Of a DNA stretch of 61,368 nucleotides, positions 61,358-61,368 are shown piece after piece. The position numbers and the translations under genes were made by a program. Numbering within the stretch: the stretch's first letter is position 1; each line of letters begins with the position of its first letter. A model generated the notes under the pieces. The model did not search any database. It was not told the DNA's origin and worked only from the letters and a program-made list of their open reading frames with translations. The stretch lies in NCBI GenBank assembly GCA_965369385.1, contig CBDUQP010000004.1, positions 1 to 61,368 on the forward strand, in the 5' to 3' direction. This DNA comes from CBDUQP01 sp965369385 (GTDB lineage Bacteria; Planctomycetota; Phycisphaerae; SM23-33).

Positions 61358-61368
61358 AGAGCAGGTGA

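Overview
The window looks like a chromosomal piece of a planctomycete, most likely of the Phycisphaerae lineage. This rests on three surface proteins with a C-terminal PEP-CTERM tail and/or an N-terminal LEPRxLL-like motif (FEAMEERHLLS, FETVEERTLLT). It also rests on a GTP-type PEP carboxykinase, formate-tetrahydrofolate ligase, many small lipoproteins and TPR proteins, and several UroD-family proteins paired with AraC regulators. I see no rRNA, plasmid or phage genes; one tRNA-Pro(GGG) is present. Species-level placement cannot be made from the sequence alone.

Layout. 1-4.3 kb: gatB (5' end outside the window), a membrane-anchored coiled-coil protein with a BRCT-like end, and an aspartate-type aminotransferase. 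4.4-12.7 kb (minus strand): a surface-polysaccharide locus with a TPR/SPOR lipoprotein, a Wzz/GumC-like chain-length protein, a BY-kinase-like protein lacking the Walker A lysine, a flippase, a truncated sugar transferase and two TPR proteins. 12.8-20.7 kb: fhs, a lipoprotein, phosphomannomutase, a STAS protein, a divergent RNase HII-like protein, mannose-1-P guanylyltransferase and ruvX. The phosphomannomutase and guanylyltransferase would supply GDP-mannose to the polysaccharide locus. 20.8-25.5 kb: an FHA protein, a HemW-like radical SAM enzyme, a TlpA-like thioredoxin protein, a small lipoprotein and a two-domain P-loop/NDT-like protein.

25.8-44 kb: a hybrid histidine kinase with a binding lipoprotein, a CBM48 protein, a SulP transporter, tRNA-Pro, a GNAT protein, a chemoreceptor, a B12-type radical SAM enzyme, and a cluster of a membrane winged-helix protein with two SPFH/band 7 proteins. 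44-48 kb: pckG and a PfkB sugar kinase around a palindrome-rich repeat region. 48-61 kb: PEP-CTERM and SdrD-like surface proteins, two divergent AraC/UroD pairs, a cyclophilin with both surface signals, a third UroD-like gene, a BNR-repeat protein and a GH113-like glycosidase. This end reads like a regulated glycan or methylated-substrate utilisation region.

The most unusual non-coding content is a set of structured repeats. Two related ~160-bp palindromic elements each start within 6 nt of a stop codon (25493 and 46005) and share a core with a compensatory base-pair change. A GGGACAGTCCC hairpin family occurs at 15.3, 15.5 and 46.25 kb. At 15.4 kb two inverted copies of it flank a 19-bp tandem array, and at 46.3-46.7 kb it borders a large inverted repeat.
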